Positions 1-9,902 are shown, counted from the first letter of the stretch. The stretch is 64,000 bases of DNA from an uncultured Macellibacteroides sp. (GCF_963667135.1 NZ_OY762974.1:3472001-3536000), one strand, 5' to 3'. The notes: generated from the letters alone by a model not told the origin. Numbers and translations: made by a program.

Positions 1-31
1 TTACTTTCTGATCAGAGTGGACTCAATAATT

Positions 32-66
32 AAAAACATTTGTAATTTTTCTTATAAATGTTTTTG
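32..66. terminator. Hairpin upstream of hppA, probable terminator of the preceding gene
   Basis: Perfect 10-bp arms, AAAAACATTT (32-41) and AAATGTTTTT (56-65), with a 14-base loop and a T run in the right arm. It probably ends a transcript entering from the left. The right arm lies next to the likely hppA promoter. Confidence 0.5.
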
Positions 67-91
67 TTAAATTCTTTTTTATCTACATTTA
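63..91 (+). promoter_or_regulatory. Possible hppA promoter
   Basis: TTTG at 63-66 and TACATTTA at 84-91 resemble the Bacteroidota -33/-7 boxes (TTTG and TAnnTTTG). The last base of the -7 box is wrong and the spacing is 17 rather than about 19-21, so this is a weak call. Confidence 0.35.
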
Positions 92-118
92 CGGAGTTAA
101 ACTTTAATTCTGATAAAT

Positions 119-2323
119 ATGATTACACCTATCTTTATGATCGTGCCCATCGCCTCTATTTTGGCGCTTGCTCTTGCTTTTTATTTCTACAAACAGATGA
201 TGAAAGAAAGTGAAGGAACAGAAATGATGGCTAAAATTGCTTCGCATGTACGTGCAGGAGCAATGTCTTATTTAAAACAACAATATAAGGTTGTTGCATT
301 GGTATTTCTGGTATTGGTTATTTTGTTTTCTATCATGGCATTTGGTTTCGGCGTACAAAACGAATGGGTACCTGTAGCTTTTCTTACCGGAGGTTTCTTT
401 TCCGGGCTTGCAGGTTTTTTGGGAATGAAAACCGCTACATACGCTTCTGCAAGAACTGCAAATGCAGCCCGTACTTCATTAAATAAAGGTCTTCAAATTG
501 CATTTCGAAGTGGTGCTGTAATGGGTTTGGTGGTTGTAGGATTAGGATTGCTGGATATCTCTTTCTGGTACTTCCTGCTTAATTCACTGATTCCGGATAA
601 TGCAATGGATCCGACTCATAAACTTTCAATTATTACTACGACCATGCTAACCTTTGGTATGGGGGCTTCAACGCAGGCTCTTTTTGCTCGTGTTGGTGGA
701 GGTATCTATACCAAAGCAGCCGATGTGGGTGCCGACCTGGTTGGTAAGGTTGAAGCTGGTATTCCTGAGGATGATCCCCGCAACCCTGCGACTATCGCCG
801 ATAATGTGGGTGATAATGTGGGAGATGTAGCTGGAATGGGTGCCGACTTATATGAATCTTACTGTGGATCTATATTGGCAACCGCAGCTCTTGGAGCTGC
901 TGCTTTTGTGGCTACAGGTGATGTGGAGATGCAGTATAAGGCCGTTATCGCACCTATGTTGATTGCTGCTGTAGGTATTGTTCTGTCAATTATAGGTATT
1001 TTTGCTGTACGTACCAACGAGAATGCAACTATTAAAAATCTGTTACGTTCGCTGGCTGTTGGAACGAACCTTAGCTCAGTTCTTATCGCCATTTCTACTT
1101 TTGGTATACTATATATGTTACAAATAGAAAATTGGGCATGGATTTCTGGATCTGTTATCACAGGTTTGGTGGTTGGTATTATTATTGGCCAGTCTACCGA
1201 ATATTATACATCCCAATCGTATCGTCCTACACAACGGATTTCTGAAGCAGGAAAAACAGGTCCTGCCACTGTTATTATTTCAGGTATAGGTCTTGGTATG
1301 ATATCTACAGCTATTCCTGTAATAGCAGTGGCTACAGGTATTATTTTATCCTTCCTTTTTGCTTCCGGATTTGACTTTTCCAATGTATCCATGGGGCTTT
1401 ATGGTATTGGTATTGCTGCTGTGGGAATGCTTTCTACACTAGGTATAACCTTGGCTACGGATGCTTATGGTCCAATCGCCGACAATGCAGGAGGTAATGC
1501 CGAAATGTGTTCGTTAGGTGCCGAAGTTCGCAAACGTACGGATGCGTTGGATTCTTTAGGTAATACAACCGCTGCAACAGGCAAAGGATTTGCTATTGGC
1601 TCGGCCGCTCTTACAGGTTTGGCTTTGCTGGCTTCCTATATTGAAGAAATTAAAATTGGCCTGATCCGTCTTGGGCAAACCGTGCTAACGTTTACCGACG
1701 GCAGAGAAATCCCGATTCACAAGGCAACCTTTACCGATTTTATGTATTATTACGATGTTACACTTATGAATCCGAAAGTGTTGGCAGGTATGTTCCTGGG
1801 TTCCATGATGGCATTTTTATTCTGTGGTCTTACGATGAATGCTGTTGGTCGTGCTGCAGGGCATATGGTTGAAGAAGTAAGAAGACAGTTCCGCGAAATA
1901 AAAGGAATTCTTACCGGTGAGGGAGAGCCTGATTATTCCCGTTGTGTTGAAATCGCAACAAAAGGAGCTCAGCATGAAATGGTTTTCCCTTCCTTGCTGG
2001 CAATTATTGCTCCGGTTTTAACCGGTTTTATCTTTGGAGTTACCGGAGTAATCGGTTTATTGATTGGAGGACTTAGTACCGGATTTGTACTTGCTATCTT
2101 TATGGCTAACGCCGGAGGAGCATGGGACAATGCAAAGAAATATGTTGAGGAAGGTAATCATGGAGGAAAAGGTAGCGACGTACATAAAGCAACTGTTGTT
2201 GGAGATACCGTTGGCGATCCTTTCAAAGATACATCCGGTCCTAGTTTGAACATCCTTATTAAGTTGATGAGTATGGTTGCCATTGTAATGGCTGGTCTTA
2301 CCGTTGCCTGGAGCATATTTTAA
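119..2323 (+). CDS. hppA: Membrane-bound ion-pumping pyrophosphatase
   Basis: Inner-membrane pump that couples pyrophosphate hydrolysis to cation export; 734 residues and many membrane spans, the normal size for the family. The pyrophosphate/Mg site is seen as [20 protein letters not shown] and a following DNVGDNVGD repeat. The [10 protein letters not shown] stretch has alanine where potassium-independent enzymes carry lysine, which indicates a potassium-dependent enzyme. Residues T90, F94, D146 and M176 match the four-residue signature I recall for the Na+/H+ co-pumping Bacteroides-type subfamily. The gene is monocistronic, with a strong terminator after it. Family assignment is certain; ion specificity is inferred. 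Confidence 0.97.
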   Translation: MITPIFMIVPIASILALALAFYFYKQMMKESEGTEMMAKIASHVRAGAMSYLKQQYKVVALVFLVLVILFSIMAFGFGVQNEWVPVAFLTGGFFSGLAGFLGMKTATYASARTANAARTSLNKGLQIAFRSGAVMGLVVVGLGLLDISFWYFLLNSLIPDNAMDPTHKLSIITTTMLTFGMGASTQALFARVGGGIYTKAADVGADLVGKVEAGIPEDDPRNPATIADNVGDNVGDVAGMGADLYESYCGSILATAALGAAAFVATGDVEMQYKAVIAPMLIAAVGIVLSIIGIFAVRTNENATIKNLLRSLAVGTNLSSVLIAISTFGILYMLQIENWAWISGSVITGLVVGIIIGQSTEYYTSQSYRPTQRISEAGKTGPATVIISGIGLGMISTAIPVIAVATGIILSFLFASGFDFSNVSMGLYGIGIAAVGMLSTLGITLATDAYGPIADNAGGNAEMCSLGAEVRKRTDALDSLGNTTAATGKGFAIGSAALTGLALLASYIEEIKIGLIRLGQTVLTFTDGREIPIHKATFTDFMYYYDVTLMNPKVLAGMFLGSMMAFLFCGLTMNAVGRAAGHMVEEVRRQFREIKGILTGEGEPDYSRCVEIATKGAQHEMVFPSLLAIIAPVLTGFIFGVTGVIGLLIGGLSTGFVLAIFMANAGGAWDNAKKYVEEGNHGGKGSDVHKATVVGDTVGDPFKDTSGPSLNILIKLMSMVAIVMAGLTVAWSIF

Positions 2324-2346
2324 GGATTAGTTTATTTTATAAATAG

Positions 2347-2382
2347 GCCGTCTCAATTTATTTTGAGGCGGCTTTTCTTTTT
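2347..2382 (+). terminator. hppA terminator
   Basis: GCCGTCTCAA (2347-2356) pairs with TTGAGGCGGC (2363-2372) through a 6-base loop and is followed by a T-rich tail. This is a textbook intrinsic terminator. Confidence 0.85.
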
Positions 2383-2532
2383 CCAGGCAGTCAGGATAAT
2401 ATTTAATACCTCACTCTCCAATTCCGGTAATTTATATGCAAAAATATGGAAAATTATAACTTTTTGCTTTTCTAGGTGTTAATATAGAATACTTATTAAG
2501 AAGAAAAGAATGGAATCAAGTATTACTTAGAA

Positions 2533-2563
2533 GACTTTTGGACCATTTTTAACGAGAAACAGA
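2533..2563 (+). promoter_or_regulatory. Upstream element shared with the inositol operon promoter
   Basis: This 31-base stretch, beginning GACTTTTGGA and ending AAACAGA, matches 6761-6791 at 24 of 31 positions without gaps. It starts 56 bases before the -7 box here and 55 bases before the -7 box there. It may be a binding site for a common regulator. Confidence 0.4.
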
Positions 2564-2565
2564 AC

Positions 2566-2596
2566 TTTAACGGATAGATGCGTATCACTAACTTTG
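2566..2596 (+). promoter_or_regulatory. Promoter of the phosphoesterase/DUF5686 operon
   Basis: TTTA (2566-2569), 19 bases, then TAACTTTG (2589-2596), a perfect TAnnTTTG -7 box. Transcription would start near 2603, just ahead of the ATG at 2621. Apart from the hppA terminator, the region 2383-2565 shows nothing but the shared upstream element at 2533. Confidence 0.65.
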
Positions 2597-2620
2597 CATC
2601 GTCGTCAATAGAGAGGATAT

Positions 2621-3424
2621 ATGATAAAAAAAGGTTTTTATTTAGGCTTAGGTATCAGTTTATTGCTTACTGGTTGTGATTTAATAGAGTATCATCCCTA
2701 TGATGTCCGGATAGACGGAGAAACGGGAATCAATGTAAAGAATATAGAAAGGATTGAGAATGCATGCGAAGGAAAAGATACAATTCGCTTTGCGTTTATG
2801 GGCGATTCACAGCGTTGGTACGATGAAACATCCGATTTTGTAAAACATGTAAACAGTCAGGATAGCATCGATTTTGTTATTCACGGAGGTGATATTTCCG
2901 ATTTTGGGATAACAAAAGAATTTCTTTGGGTACGTGATATCATGTCGGGCTTGCATGTTCCTTATGTGGCATTGATTGGCAATCACGATATCTTAGGCAA
3001 TGGCAAAGAGGTGTTCGAACGGGTTTACGGCGACGAGAACTTCTCTTTTGTTGCCGGAGACACAAAGTTTGTATGCATGAATACGAATGCGCTTGAATAC
3101 GATTACTCGCATCCGGTTCCCGATTTTAAATTTATAGCTGAAGAGATGACTGATACGATGGCCTTTTCAAAAACGGTTGCTGTAATGCATGTGAAGCCAT
3201 TCGATGATCAGTTTAACAATAATGTCGCACCTCTTTTTCATGCAGAAATTAAAAAGTATCCATCCTTACAGTTTGCTTTACACGCACATAATCATAGATT
3301 ACAGGTTACAGATGCGTTTAATGATGGGTTGCTTTACTATGGTTGTGCCTCGATGAAAGAAAGAAATTATATGGTATTCACACTAACACCTGAGGGATAT
3401 AGTTATGACGTGGTCAATTTTTAA
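2621..3424 (+). CDS. Calcineurin-like metallophosphoesterase lipoprotein
   Basis: Predicted surface or periplasmic phosphoesterase. The N-terminus is a lipoprotein signal with lipobox LLTGC (Cys19). Metal-binding motifs appear in order: GDSQ (D62), GGDISD, GNHD, a lone H in MHVKP, and HAHNH near residue 225. The first motif has Gln where the classical DxH has His, a variation tolerated in some branches. Substrate unknown. The last 20 bases overlap the next gene, and three envelope genes run together to 6590, so they are probably one operon serving the cell surface. Confidence 0.85.
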   Translation: MIKKGFYLGLGISLLLTGCDLIEYHPYDVRIDGETGINVKNIERIENACEGKDTIRFAFMGDSQRWYDETSDFVKHVNSQDSIDFVIHGGDISDFGITKEFLWVRDIMSGLHVPYVALIGNHDILGNGKEVFERVYGDENFSFVAGDTKFVCMNTNALEYDYSHPVPDFKFIAEEMTDTMAFSKTVAVMHVKPFDDQFNNNVAPLFHAEIKKYPSLQFALHAHNHRLQVTDAFNDGLLYYGCASMKERNYMVFTLTPEGYSYDVVNF

Positions 3425-4037
3425 GCGTATCCTGCTATGTTTGCTGTTATTGTCTGTTACCTATTCGTTGGTAGCAAAGGAAACATATAGCCCCGGAGTC
3501 GAAAAGTATCATACTCTGTGGAATAAGCTGATTCCCCGTTATGGGAAAATTCAGTACGCAGGTTCCATGGGCTTTCTTTCGGCTGGAACAGGATGGGCAT
3601 ACGGTACAAACGATCAGTGGGAAACCGATTTGCTGATCGGTATTATTCCACGTTATTCTTCTAAACGGGCTAAGACAACATTAACGCTCAAACAAAACTT
3701 TATGCCGTGGAAAATAAGGTTGAATGATCAGTTTAATATTGAGCCCTTGGCTTGCGGATTATATTTGAATACGATCCTGGATAACGAGTTCTGGGTTAAG
3801 GAACCCGAAAAATATCCTTCGGGATATTATGGCTTCTCAACTAAGTTGCGGACGAATATTTTTCTGGGACAGCGTTTTTCTTATATGTATGATCGCAATG
3901 ACCTGAACAAGAAAATTACACTGTTCTATGAACTTAGTACATCCGATTTGTATTTTATAAGTGGAGCAACAAATAAATATATTCACCCCAGAGATGTTTT
4001 AAGCCTTTCTTTTGGTGTAAAACTTCAATTATTTTAG
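3405..4037 (+). CDS. Exported protein, probable outer-membrane barrel
   Basis: A 210-residue protein with a signal peptide (about residues 1-24, FKRILLCLLLLSVTYSLVA). The remainder has alternating hydrophobic/aromatic strands and ends in FGVKLQLF with a terminal Phe, as outer-membrane barrel proteins do. I recognise no catalytic motif. It overlaps the phosphoesterase gene by 20 bases and precedes the DUF5686 gene by 3 bases, so it is almost certainly translationally coupled and works with them. Function unknown. Confidence 0.75.
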   Translation: MTWSIFKRILLCLLLLSVTYSLVAKETYSPGVEKYHTLWNKLIPRYGKIQYAGSMGFLSAGTGWAYGTNDQWETDLLIGIIPRYSSKRAKTTLTLKQNFMPWKIRLNDQFNIEPLACGLYLNTILDNEFWVKEPEKYPSGYYGFSTKLRTNIFLGQRFSYMYDRNDLNKKITLFYELSTSDLYFISGATNKYIHPRDVLSLSFGVKLQLF

Positions 4038-4040
4038 AAT

Positions 4041-6590
4041 ATGTACCATAAATATATTTCATTACTTATTATTTTATTGGTTGGTGGTTCCCTTTTTTCT
4101 CAGACTAATGCGCAGACATCCGTTAAAGGACTGGTTACAGATTCTATAACAGGTGAAGGATTGCCTTTTGTCTCAGTCTTCCTGAAAGGATCAACACAAG
4201 GAACAACGACAGATGCAGATGGATATTTTGCATTTGCAAGTCCGTCGAAGTCGGCTACCTTAGGTTTTTCATATCTTGGTTATAACGAAAAGTTTGTTCA
4301 GTTAAAATCCCGGAAAGATAACAATTTGAATGTAGAGCTTGCTCCAACATCCTATACGCTGGAGGAAGTTGTAATCAAGCCGGGAAAAGAGAAGTATGTG
4401 AAGAAAGGTAATCCTGCCGTAGCATTTGTTAAACAGGTAATTGAATCGAAAGATGCCAATAATCCCCGCAATCATGACTTTTATAATTACGAACGTTACG
4501 AGAAGATGACTTTTGCGCTGAATAACTTTAGTGAGGAAAAGCGTAAAAAAGGATTGTTCAAGAAGTTCGATTTTCTTCAGAATTATGTTGATACGTCCAG
4601 TGTGACCGGGTTGCCAATCCTTAATATTTCAGTAAAAGAAGCATTGGAAGAAGTATATTACCGGAAAAATCCGAGTGATGAAAAAAGGGTAATCACAGGA
4701 ATTAAACGTTCAGGTATTGATGAGGTATTTTCGGAAGAAGGAGTGCAGCAGTTCTTGAAAGAAGTACTTAAAGATGTGGATTTATTTAAGAACGACATAC
4801 CCCTTTTTTTAATTCGTTTTGTTAGTCCGTTGTCAACCATGGGACCTTCGTTCTATAAGTATTACTTAATGGACACGGTGCAAGTTAATGGCACTAAATG
4901 CATGGATTTGGGTTTTGTGCCCTTTAATTCCGAATCATTTGGTTTTACGGGACATCTCTACATTACGTTGGACTCAACCCATTTCGTCAAACGGGTTAAG
5001 TTGCAAGTACCTAAAGACATCAACCTGAACTTTGTGGATGGGATGACGATAGATCAGGAATACGACAGAGCGCCCGATGGTACTCGTTTACTTATCCGGG
5101 ATGATATTGCAGTGTCCTTTAAACTTACTGCGAAGTCCGACGGATTACATGCCAGAAGAACCGTAACGTATAAAAATCATTCGTTTGAACAGCCGTCAGA
5201 TTTATCCGTATTTGGAAAATCCGGATCAGTTATCGAACTGGCTGAAGCAAAATATAAAGACAATAAATTCTGGAAAGAAAACAGGCATGTTCCAATCGGA
5301 GAAAAGGAAAAAGCGGTAGATGCCATGCTTGCCCAATTACGGGAAGTTCCTTTATTCTTTTACACCGAACAGGTTGTTAAAGCCCTGGTTTCGGGTTATA
5401 TTCCAACAGCAATCAAAGGAAGTAAAATTGATATTGGACCAATGAATACTTCGATAAGTGGAAATGCGGTAGAGGGAATGCGTTTTCGCGCAGGAGCAAC
5501 TACAACTACTCATTTGAATGACCGATTGTTTGCCGATGGATACGTTGCTTACGGAACAAAAGATGATAAGCTTAAATATTCTGCAGGAGTCGAATACTCT
5601 TTTATTGATAAAAAAGAGCATCCCAACGAGTTTCCTGTTCATTCTGTAAGGGCAGAATATCAATACGATATTAATCAACTGGGGCAACATTATCTGTATA
5701 CCAATATGGATAATATGTTCCTTTCGATTAAACGAAAGAAAGACGATCGGATAACTTATCTCAGGAAAGCCGAACTGAGTTACAACCGCGAATATCAGTC
5801 CGGGTTATCCTATGGAGCAACCCTTCGGCATAAAACGGAATCGGCCACTTCCTATGTTCCGTTTATAGAGACAAGTTCGGATGGAATGATCAGGCCTGTT
5901 ATTGATTATTCAATGACCGAGATGGAATTTCGCTTGCGATTTGCTCCGGGCGAAAAATTCTACCAGACCAGAAACCATCGTATTCCAATTACATTCGATG
6001 CCCCGGTGTTTTCACTTAGTCATATTGTTGCAAGGAAAGGACTGATGGGAACCGATTATAATTATAACCGTACGGACTTTGGTTTTCAGAAAAGAGTCTG
6101 GTTTTCTGCCTATGGATACACCGATATTATCTTGAAAGCAGGTAAAATTTGGGATAAAGTGCCTTTCCCTTTGCTTATGATTCCAAATGCAAACTTGTCC
6201 TATACGATTCAGTATGAATCCTATGCATTAATGAATGCGATGGAATTTCTTAACGATCAGTATCTGTCCTGGGATGTAACCTACTTTGTAAATGGGGCAT
6301 TGCTTAACCGTATTCCGTTGATAAAGGAATTGAGGTGGAGGGAAGTCCTTTCTTTCAGAGGTCTGTATGGCGATTTGAGTGATAAGAACAATCCGGCATA
6401 TAGCGATGGACTGTACTTATTCCCGGAGGGATCGTACAAAATGGATAACAAGCCTTATATGGAAGTGGGAGTAGGGGTAGAAAATATATTTAGATTTCTT
6501 CGTTTCGACTATGTATGGAGGTTAACATACCGCGATCTGCCTGATGTAGACACAAGCGGGCTTCGGGTAAGTTTTCATTTTACATTTTAA
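4041..6590 (+). CDS. DUF5686 outer-membrane protein with carboxypeptidase-D-like N-terminal domain
   Basis: An 849-residue outer-membrane protein. A signal peptide ends near residue 24 (SQTNAQ). Residues about 28-110 form the carboxypeptidase-regulatory-like beta-sandwich (VKGLVTDSITGEGLPFVSVF) seen at the start of many SusC-like receptors. The rest is the long Bacteroidota DUF5686 region, ending in a barrel with terminal SFHFTF. Unlike SusC it has no evident plug domain or SusD partner. It is the last gene of the 2.6-6.6 kb operon. Role unknown; export or envelope assembly is a guess from location only. Confidence 0.85.
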   Translation: MYHKYISLLIILLVGGSLFSQTNAQTSVKGLVTDSITGEGLPFVSVFLKGSTQGTTTDADGYFAFASPSKSATLGFSYLGYNEKFVQLKSRKDNNLNVELAPTSYTLEEVVIKPGKEKYVKKGNPAVAFVKQVIESKDANNPRNHDFYNYERYEKMTFALNNFSEEKRKKGLFKKFDFLQNYVDTSSVTGLPILNISVKEALEEVYYRKNPSDEKRVITGIKRSGIDEVFSEEGVQQFLKEVLKDVDLFKNDIPLFLIRFVSPLSTMGPSFYKYYLMDTVQVNGTKCMDLGFVPFNSESFGFTGHLYITLDSTHFVKRVKLQVPKDINLNFVDGMTIDQEYDRAPDGTRLLIRDDIAVSFKLTAKSDGLHARRTVTYKNHSFEQPSDLSVFGKSGSVIELAEAKYKDNKFWKENRHVPIGEKEKAVDAMLAQLREVPLFFYTEQVVKALVSGYIPTAIKGSKIDIGPMNTSISGNAVEGMRFRAGATTTTHLNDRLFADGYVAYGTKDDKLKYSAGVEYSFIDKKEHPNEFPVHSVRAEYQYDINQLGQHYLYTNMDNMFLSIKRKKDDRITYLRKAELSYNREYQSGLSYGATLRHKTESATSYVPFIETSSDGMIRPVIDYSMTEMEFRLRFAPGEKFYQTRNHRIPITFDAPVFSLSHIVARKGLMGTDYNYNRTDFGFQKRVWFSAYGYTDIILKAGKIWDKVPFPLLMIPNANLSYTIQYESYALMNAMEFLNDQYLSWDVTYFVNGALLNRIPLIKELRWREVLSFRGLYGDLSDKNNPAYSDGLYLFPEGSYKMDNKPYMEVGVGVENIFRFLRFDYVWRLTYRDLPDVDTSGLRVSFHFTF

Positions 6591-6760
6591 TGAAAGCAAA
6601 CAGGTTAACACCAATCCCGATAAGTATATAATTATGAAAGAGATTTAAAAAAACTCTTTTATATTAGAATATTTTATAATTTTGTGTTGTATGTAAGACT
6701 CATAATACCTGGAAATATACATTTAACTTTTTCGGATAGGATGATGAATTTACTGATAAC

Positions 6761-6823
6761 GACTTTTGGAACACAATTGAAGAAAAACAGACTAGGTAAC
6801 TTAAATGCTTTATAGTACTTTTG
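6761..6823 (+). promoter_or_regulatory. Promoter region of the inositol operon
   Basis: TACTTTTG at 6816-6823 fits the -7 consensus. The element at 6761-6791 (GACTTTTGGA...AAACAGA) resembles the one at 2533. A second TAnnTTTG match lies at 6677-6684. No good -33 TTTG is present at the usual distance, so an activator may be needed. Nothing else is seen in 6591-6918. Confidence 0.5.
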
Positions 6824-6918
6824 TCCCCTGTTTTCCCAGTTTCAGTTTAGTATATATTAATTAGTTTCTTTTTGAATCATAAATATTTTTTTGGATCAAA
6901 TTTAATGAATAAAAGAAA

Positions 6919-8217
6919 ATGAAATTAGAAGTTAAACCAGCTAGCGGCAAGCTAGGTGTATTGGTCGTTGGAGTAGGAGGGGCAGTATCCTCCACTTTTA
7001 TCGTGGGAACTTTAGCTGTAAGAAAGGGATTAGCTACCCCTATCGGTTCAATCACACAGTTGGCAACTATGCGATTGGGAAAACGAAACGAAAACAAATT
7101 CCCTAAAATAAAAGATATTGTTCCTTTGGCAACATTGGATGATATTGTTTTTGGCGGATGGGATATTTTCCCGGAAGATGTATACGAAGGTGCTGTTCAT
7201 GCAGAAGTGTTGAATCAAAAAGACCTGGAAGGCGTAAAAGATGAACTGAAAGCAATTAAGCCGATGAAGGCAGCTTTCGATCAGAACTTTGTAAAACGGT
7301 TACATGGTACCCATGTAAAGGAAGCAGCTACCCGTTGGGAATTGATGGAACAGGTTCGCGAAGATATCCGGAACTTTAAGGCAGCGAACAATTGCGAACG
7401 TGTGGTTGTTATATGGGCTGCAAGTACCGAGATATATCTTCCGCTGGGCGAAGAGCATAAAACACTGGAAGGATTACGCAAGGCGATGAAGGACAATAAT
7501 GTTGAGCAAATTGCACCAAGTATGTGTTATGCGTATGCCGCTATAGCCGAAGGCGCTCCATTCATTATGGGTGCTCCAAACTTATGTGTTGATATGCCTG
7601 CTATGTGGGACTTCTCCAAAGAGATGAATGTGCCAATCTGTGGAAAAGACTTTAAGACCGGTCAGACTATGTTGAAAACGGTTTTGGCTCCGATGCTTAA
7701 AACCCGTATGCTGGGTCTCGACGGCTGGTTCTCTACAAACATTCTGGGCAACCGTGATGGCGAAGTATTGGACGATCCGGATTCATTTAAAACCAAAGAA
7801 GTAAGTAAGCTTTCTGTAATTGATACTATACTTCAACCGGAATTGTATCCTGAATTATACGGAAATATATATCATAAGGTGCGTATTAACTATTATCCTC
7901 CCCGCAAAGATAACAAAGAAGGTTGGGATAATATCGACCTTGTAGGCTGGATGGGATATCCAATGCAGCTGAAAGTGGATTTCCTTTGTCGTGATTCAAT
8001 ACTTGCAGCGCCGCTTTGTCTCGACTTGGTATTGTTTGCAGATTTAGCTTTGCGATGCAATTTTTCGGGTATTCAAGGTTGGTTGTCTTTCTATTTCAAG
8101 AGTCCTATGCACGACCTTGAACATGTGCCGGAACACGACTTGTTTATCCAGTATATAAAACTAAAAAATACATTGCGTTCTATTATTGGAGAAGAGACGC
8201 TGGACTATATTGATTAA
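6919..8217 (+). CDS. ino1: Inositol-3-phosphate synthase
   Basis: Cytosolic NAD-dependent enzyme that converts glucose-6-phosphate to inositol phosphate, the committed step to inositol lipids. The 432 residues start with a Rossmann loop (LGVLVVGVGGAVSSTF) and contain the family stretches NTLRS and KDFKTGQTM near the active site. Length fits bacterial homologues. It heads an operon with a nucleotidyltransferase, an ATP-grasp protein, a CDP-alcohol phosphotransferase and a HAD phosphatase, so its product most likely feeds a CDP-inositol route. A hairpin with T run separates it from the next gene, which suggests more transcript for this first gene than for the rest. Confidence 0.93.
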   Translation: MKLEVKPASGKLGVLVVGVGGAVSSTFIVGTLAVRKGLATPIGSITQLATMRLGKRNENKFPKIKDIVPLATLDDIVFGGWDIFPEDVYEGAVHAEVLNQKDLEGVKDELKAIKPMKAAFDQNFVKRLHGTHVKEAATRWELMEQVREDIRNFKAANNCERVVVIWAASTEIYLPLGEEHKTLEGLRKAMKDNNVEQIAPSMCYAYAAIAEGAPFIMGAPNLCVDMPAMWDFSKEMNVPICGKDFKTGQTMLKTVLAPMLKTRMLGLDGWFSTNILGNRDGEVLDDPDSFKTKEVSKLSVIDTILQPELYPELYGNIYHKVRINYYPPRKDNKEGWDNIDLVGWMGYPMQLKVDFLCRDSILAAPLCLDLVLFADLALRCNFSGIQGWLSFYFKSPMHDLEHVPEHDLFIQYIKLKNTLRSIIGEETLDYID

Positions 8218-8246
8218 GTTTTTTAATTATATATTACAATAGTAAC

Positions 8247-8294
8247 AAAAACCTTTGAAGGCATAGAGTTGATTTCTTCGCCTTCAGGGTTTTT
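8247..8294 (+). terminator. Intra-operon terminator/attenuator
   Basis: The left arm 8247-8262 (AAAAACC then TTTGAAGGC) pairs with 8280-8294 (GCCTTCAGGGTTTTT) and ends in a T run. It lies between ino1 and the nucleotidyltransferase gene, so it should lower expression of the downstream genes relative to ino1. Confidence 0.75.
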
Positions 8295-8321
8295 GTTTGT
8301 ATATTATTTTATTCTTATTTT

Positions 8322-9017
8322 ATGAAATATGCTATAATAGCAGCAGGTCTTGGATCGCGTCTGCAATCGGAAGGAGTATCTTTGCCTAAGCCTCTTGTAA
8401 AACTTGGCGGTGAAGCGATGATAGACAGGTTGATTCGTATTTTTTTGGCTAACAACGCTGAATCTGTAAGTGTTATTGTAAACGAAGAAATGAAAGAAGT
8501 TCAGGAGCATTTGCAAGCACTTTCGTTGCCTGTGCCCCTGCATTTGGTTGTTAAAAGTACGCCAAGCTCCATGCACAGCTTTTTTGAACTTTCTCAAACG
8601 CTGGCCGGAGGTAAATTCTGTTTAACGACAGTTGATACGATTTTTAAAGAGGAAGAGTTTTCCGATTATATTAAAGCATTTGAAACCGATTTGACAAGCG
8701 ATGGCCTGATGGCCGTAACAGACTACATTGATGATGAAAAGCCTCTTTACGTTGTTACAGACAACGCATTGGCTATAACAGACTTTCGTGATACGTATTA
8801 TGCTGAGGCAAAATACATATCAGGAGGGATATACTGCTTAAATCAATCAGGTATTGATACCTTACGGGCATCCATGGAGGCGGGAGTATCGCGAATGCGT
8901 AATTATCAACGGAGATTAGTTACACACGGTCTTAAGTTAAAAGCATATCCATTCACAAAAATAATCGATGTCGATCATGCAGAAGACATCGAAAAGGCAG
9001 AAAAATTTATATACTAA
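8322..9017 (+). CDS. Nucleotidyltransferase, probable inositol-phosphate cytidylyltransferase
   Basis: 231 residues with the sugar-nucleotidyltransferase fold. The N-terminal loop AAGLGSRL and the following LPKPLVKLGG are the nucleotide- and phosphate-binding signatures, and TTVD near residue 104 is the likely metal site. From its place between inositol-phosphate synthase and a CDP-alcohol phosphotransferase I infer that it makes CDP-inositol, as the analogous enzyme does in archaeal di-inositol-phosphate synthesis. Another nucleotide or alcohol cannot be excluded. It lies 15 bases ahead of the ATP-grasp gene. Confidence 0.8.
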   Translation: MKYAIIAAGLGSRLQSEGVSLPKPLVKLGGEAMIDRLIRIFLANNAESVSVIVNEEMKEVQEHLQALSLPVPLHLVVKSTPSSMHSFFELSQTLAGGKFCLTTVDTIFKEEEFSDYIKAFETDLTSDGLMAVTDYIDDEKPLYVVTDNALAITDFRDTYYAEAKYISGGIYCLNQSGIDTLRASMEAGVSRMRNYQRRLVTHGLKLKAYPFTKIIDVDHAEDIEKAEKFIY

Positions 9018-9032
9018 TCATTGTTCAGATAA

Positions 9033-9902
9033 ATGAAAGAAAATAGAATTGCCGGCATTGTTCGGGGCAACTGTTATTCACCCAATCATGTGGGAAACGA
9101 TGCGGCTGTTTTCAATGAGACTGTTCGCCATTTAGAGGCAGCAGGATACCAGGTAACTACGTATACCGAAGAAGATGTGTTAAACCGTGAGGTTAAGGAA
9201 CAAGTCATCTTTACAATGGCAAGAAGCAAAGAAGTCGTAGAAAAGTTAAAGAATTACGAAGACGAAGGTCGAGTGGTAGTTAATTCTGGTTACGGAACAT
9301 CCAACTGTACCCGCGAACAGATGACAAGGTTACTGATCGATAACCATATCCCTCACCCAAGAAGTATAATAACACCTACAGTCGGACATTCAATTTCAGA
9401 AAAATTAAAAGCCGAAGGGATGGACAACTGCTGGATTAAGCGAGGAGATTTTCATGCCATCCACCGTGAGGATGTTACCTATGTACGTCACATCGAGGAA
9501 GCTAAAGGAATAATAAACGAATATGCACTGCGTGGAATTTCGAGCGCGGTGATAAACGAACACCTTGTAGGCGATTTGGTTAAGTTTTACGGCGTAGCAG
9601 GAACCGATTTCTTCTATTGGTTTTATCCGTTTAATATGAACCATAGTAAATTTGGTCACGAACAGATCAATGGAAAAGCAATAGGCATCCCATTCTCTGT
9701 TACCGATATGCACCAAATATGCGAAAGAGCAGCCCAGGTGTTGCGGGTTAAAATCTATGGAGGAGACTGTATCATTTCTCCCGAAGGTGAAATCAGAATC
9801 ATCGATTTTAACGACTGGCCAAGCTTTGCACCTTGCAGAGAACAGGCTGCTCCCGAAATAGCTCGTTGTATTATTGAATGTGGTAAGGAAAAACTGAAAT
9901 GA
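9033..9902 (+). CDS. ATP-grasp family protein of the inositol operon
   Basis: 289 residues. The C-terminal half shows ATP-grasp features: a nucleotide-binding lysine in CWIKRGD, a hinge-like VINEHLVGDLVKFYGV, and the metal ligands in IIDFNDWPSFAPCREQA. The N-terminal half looks like a pre-ATP-grasp domain with NSGYGTSNCTREQM. ATP-grasp enzymes join a carboxylate to an amine, thiol or hydroxyl through an acyl phosphate, so this protein may decorate the inositol product with an amino acid or other acid. Its stop overlaps the next start (ATGA). I know of no characterised member in such a setting, and the substrate is unknown. Confidence 0.75.
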   Translation: MKENRIAGIVRGNCYSPNHVGNDAAVFNETVRHLEAAGYQVTTYTEEDVLNREVKEQVIFTMARSKEVVEKLKNYEDEGRVVVNSGYGTSNCTREQMTRLLIDNHIPHPRSIITPTVGHSISEKLKAEGMDNCWIKRGDFHAIHREDVTYVRHIEEAKGIINEYALRGISSAVINEHLVGDLVKFYGVAGTDFFYWFYPFNMNHSKFGHEQINGKAIGIPFSVTDMHQICERAAQVLRVKIYGGDCIISPEGEIRIIDFNDWPSFAPCREQAAPEIARCIIECGKEKLK

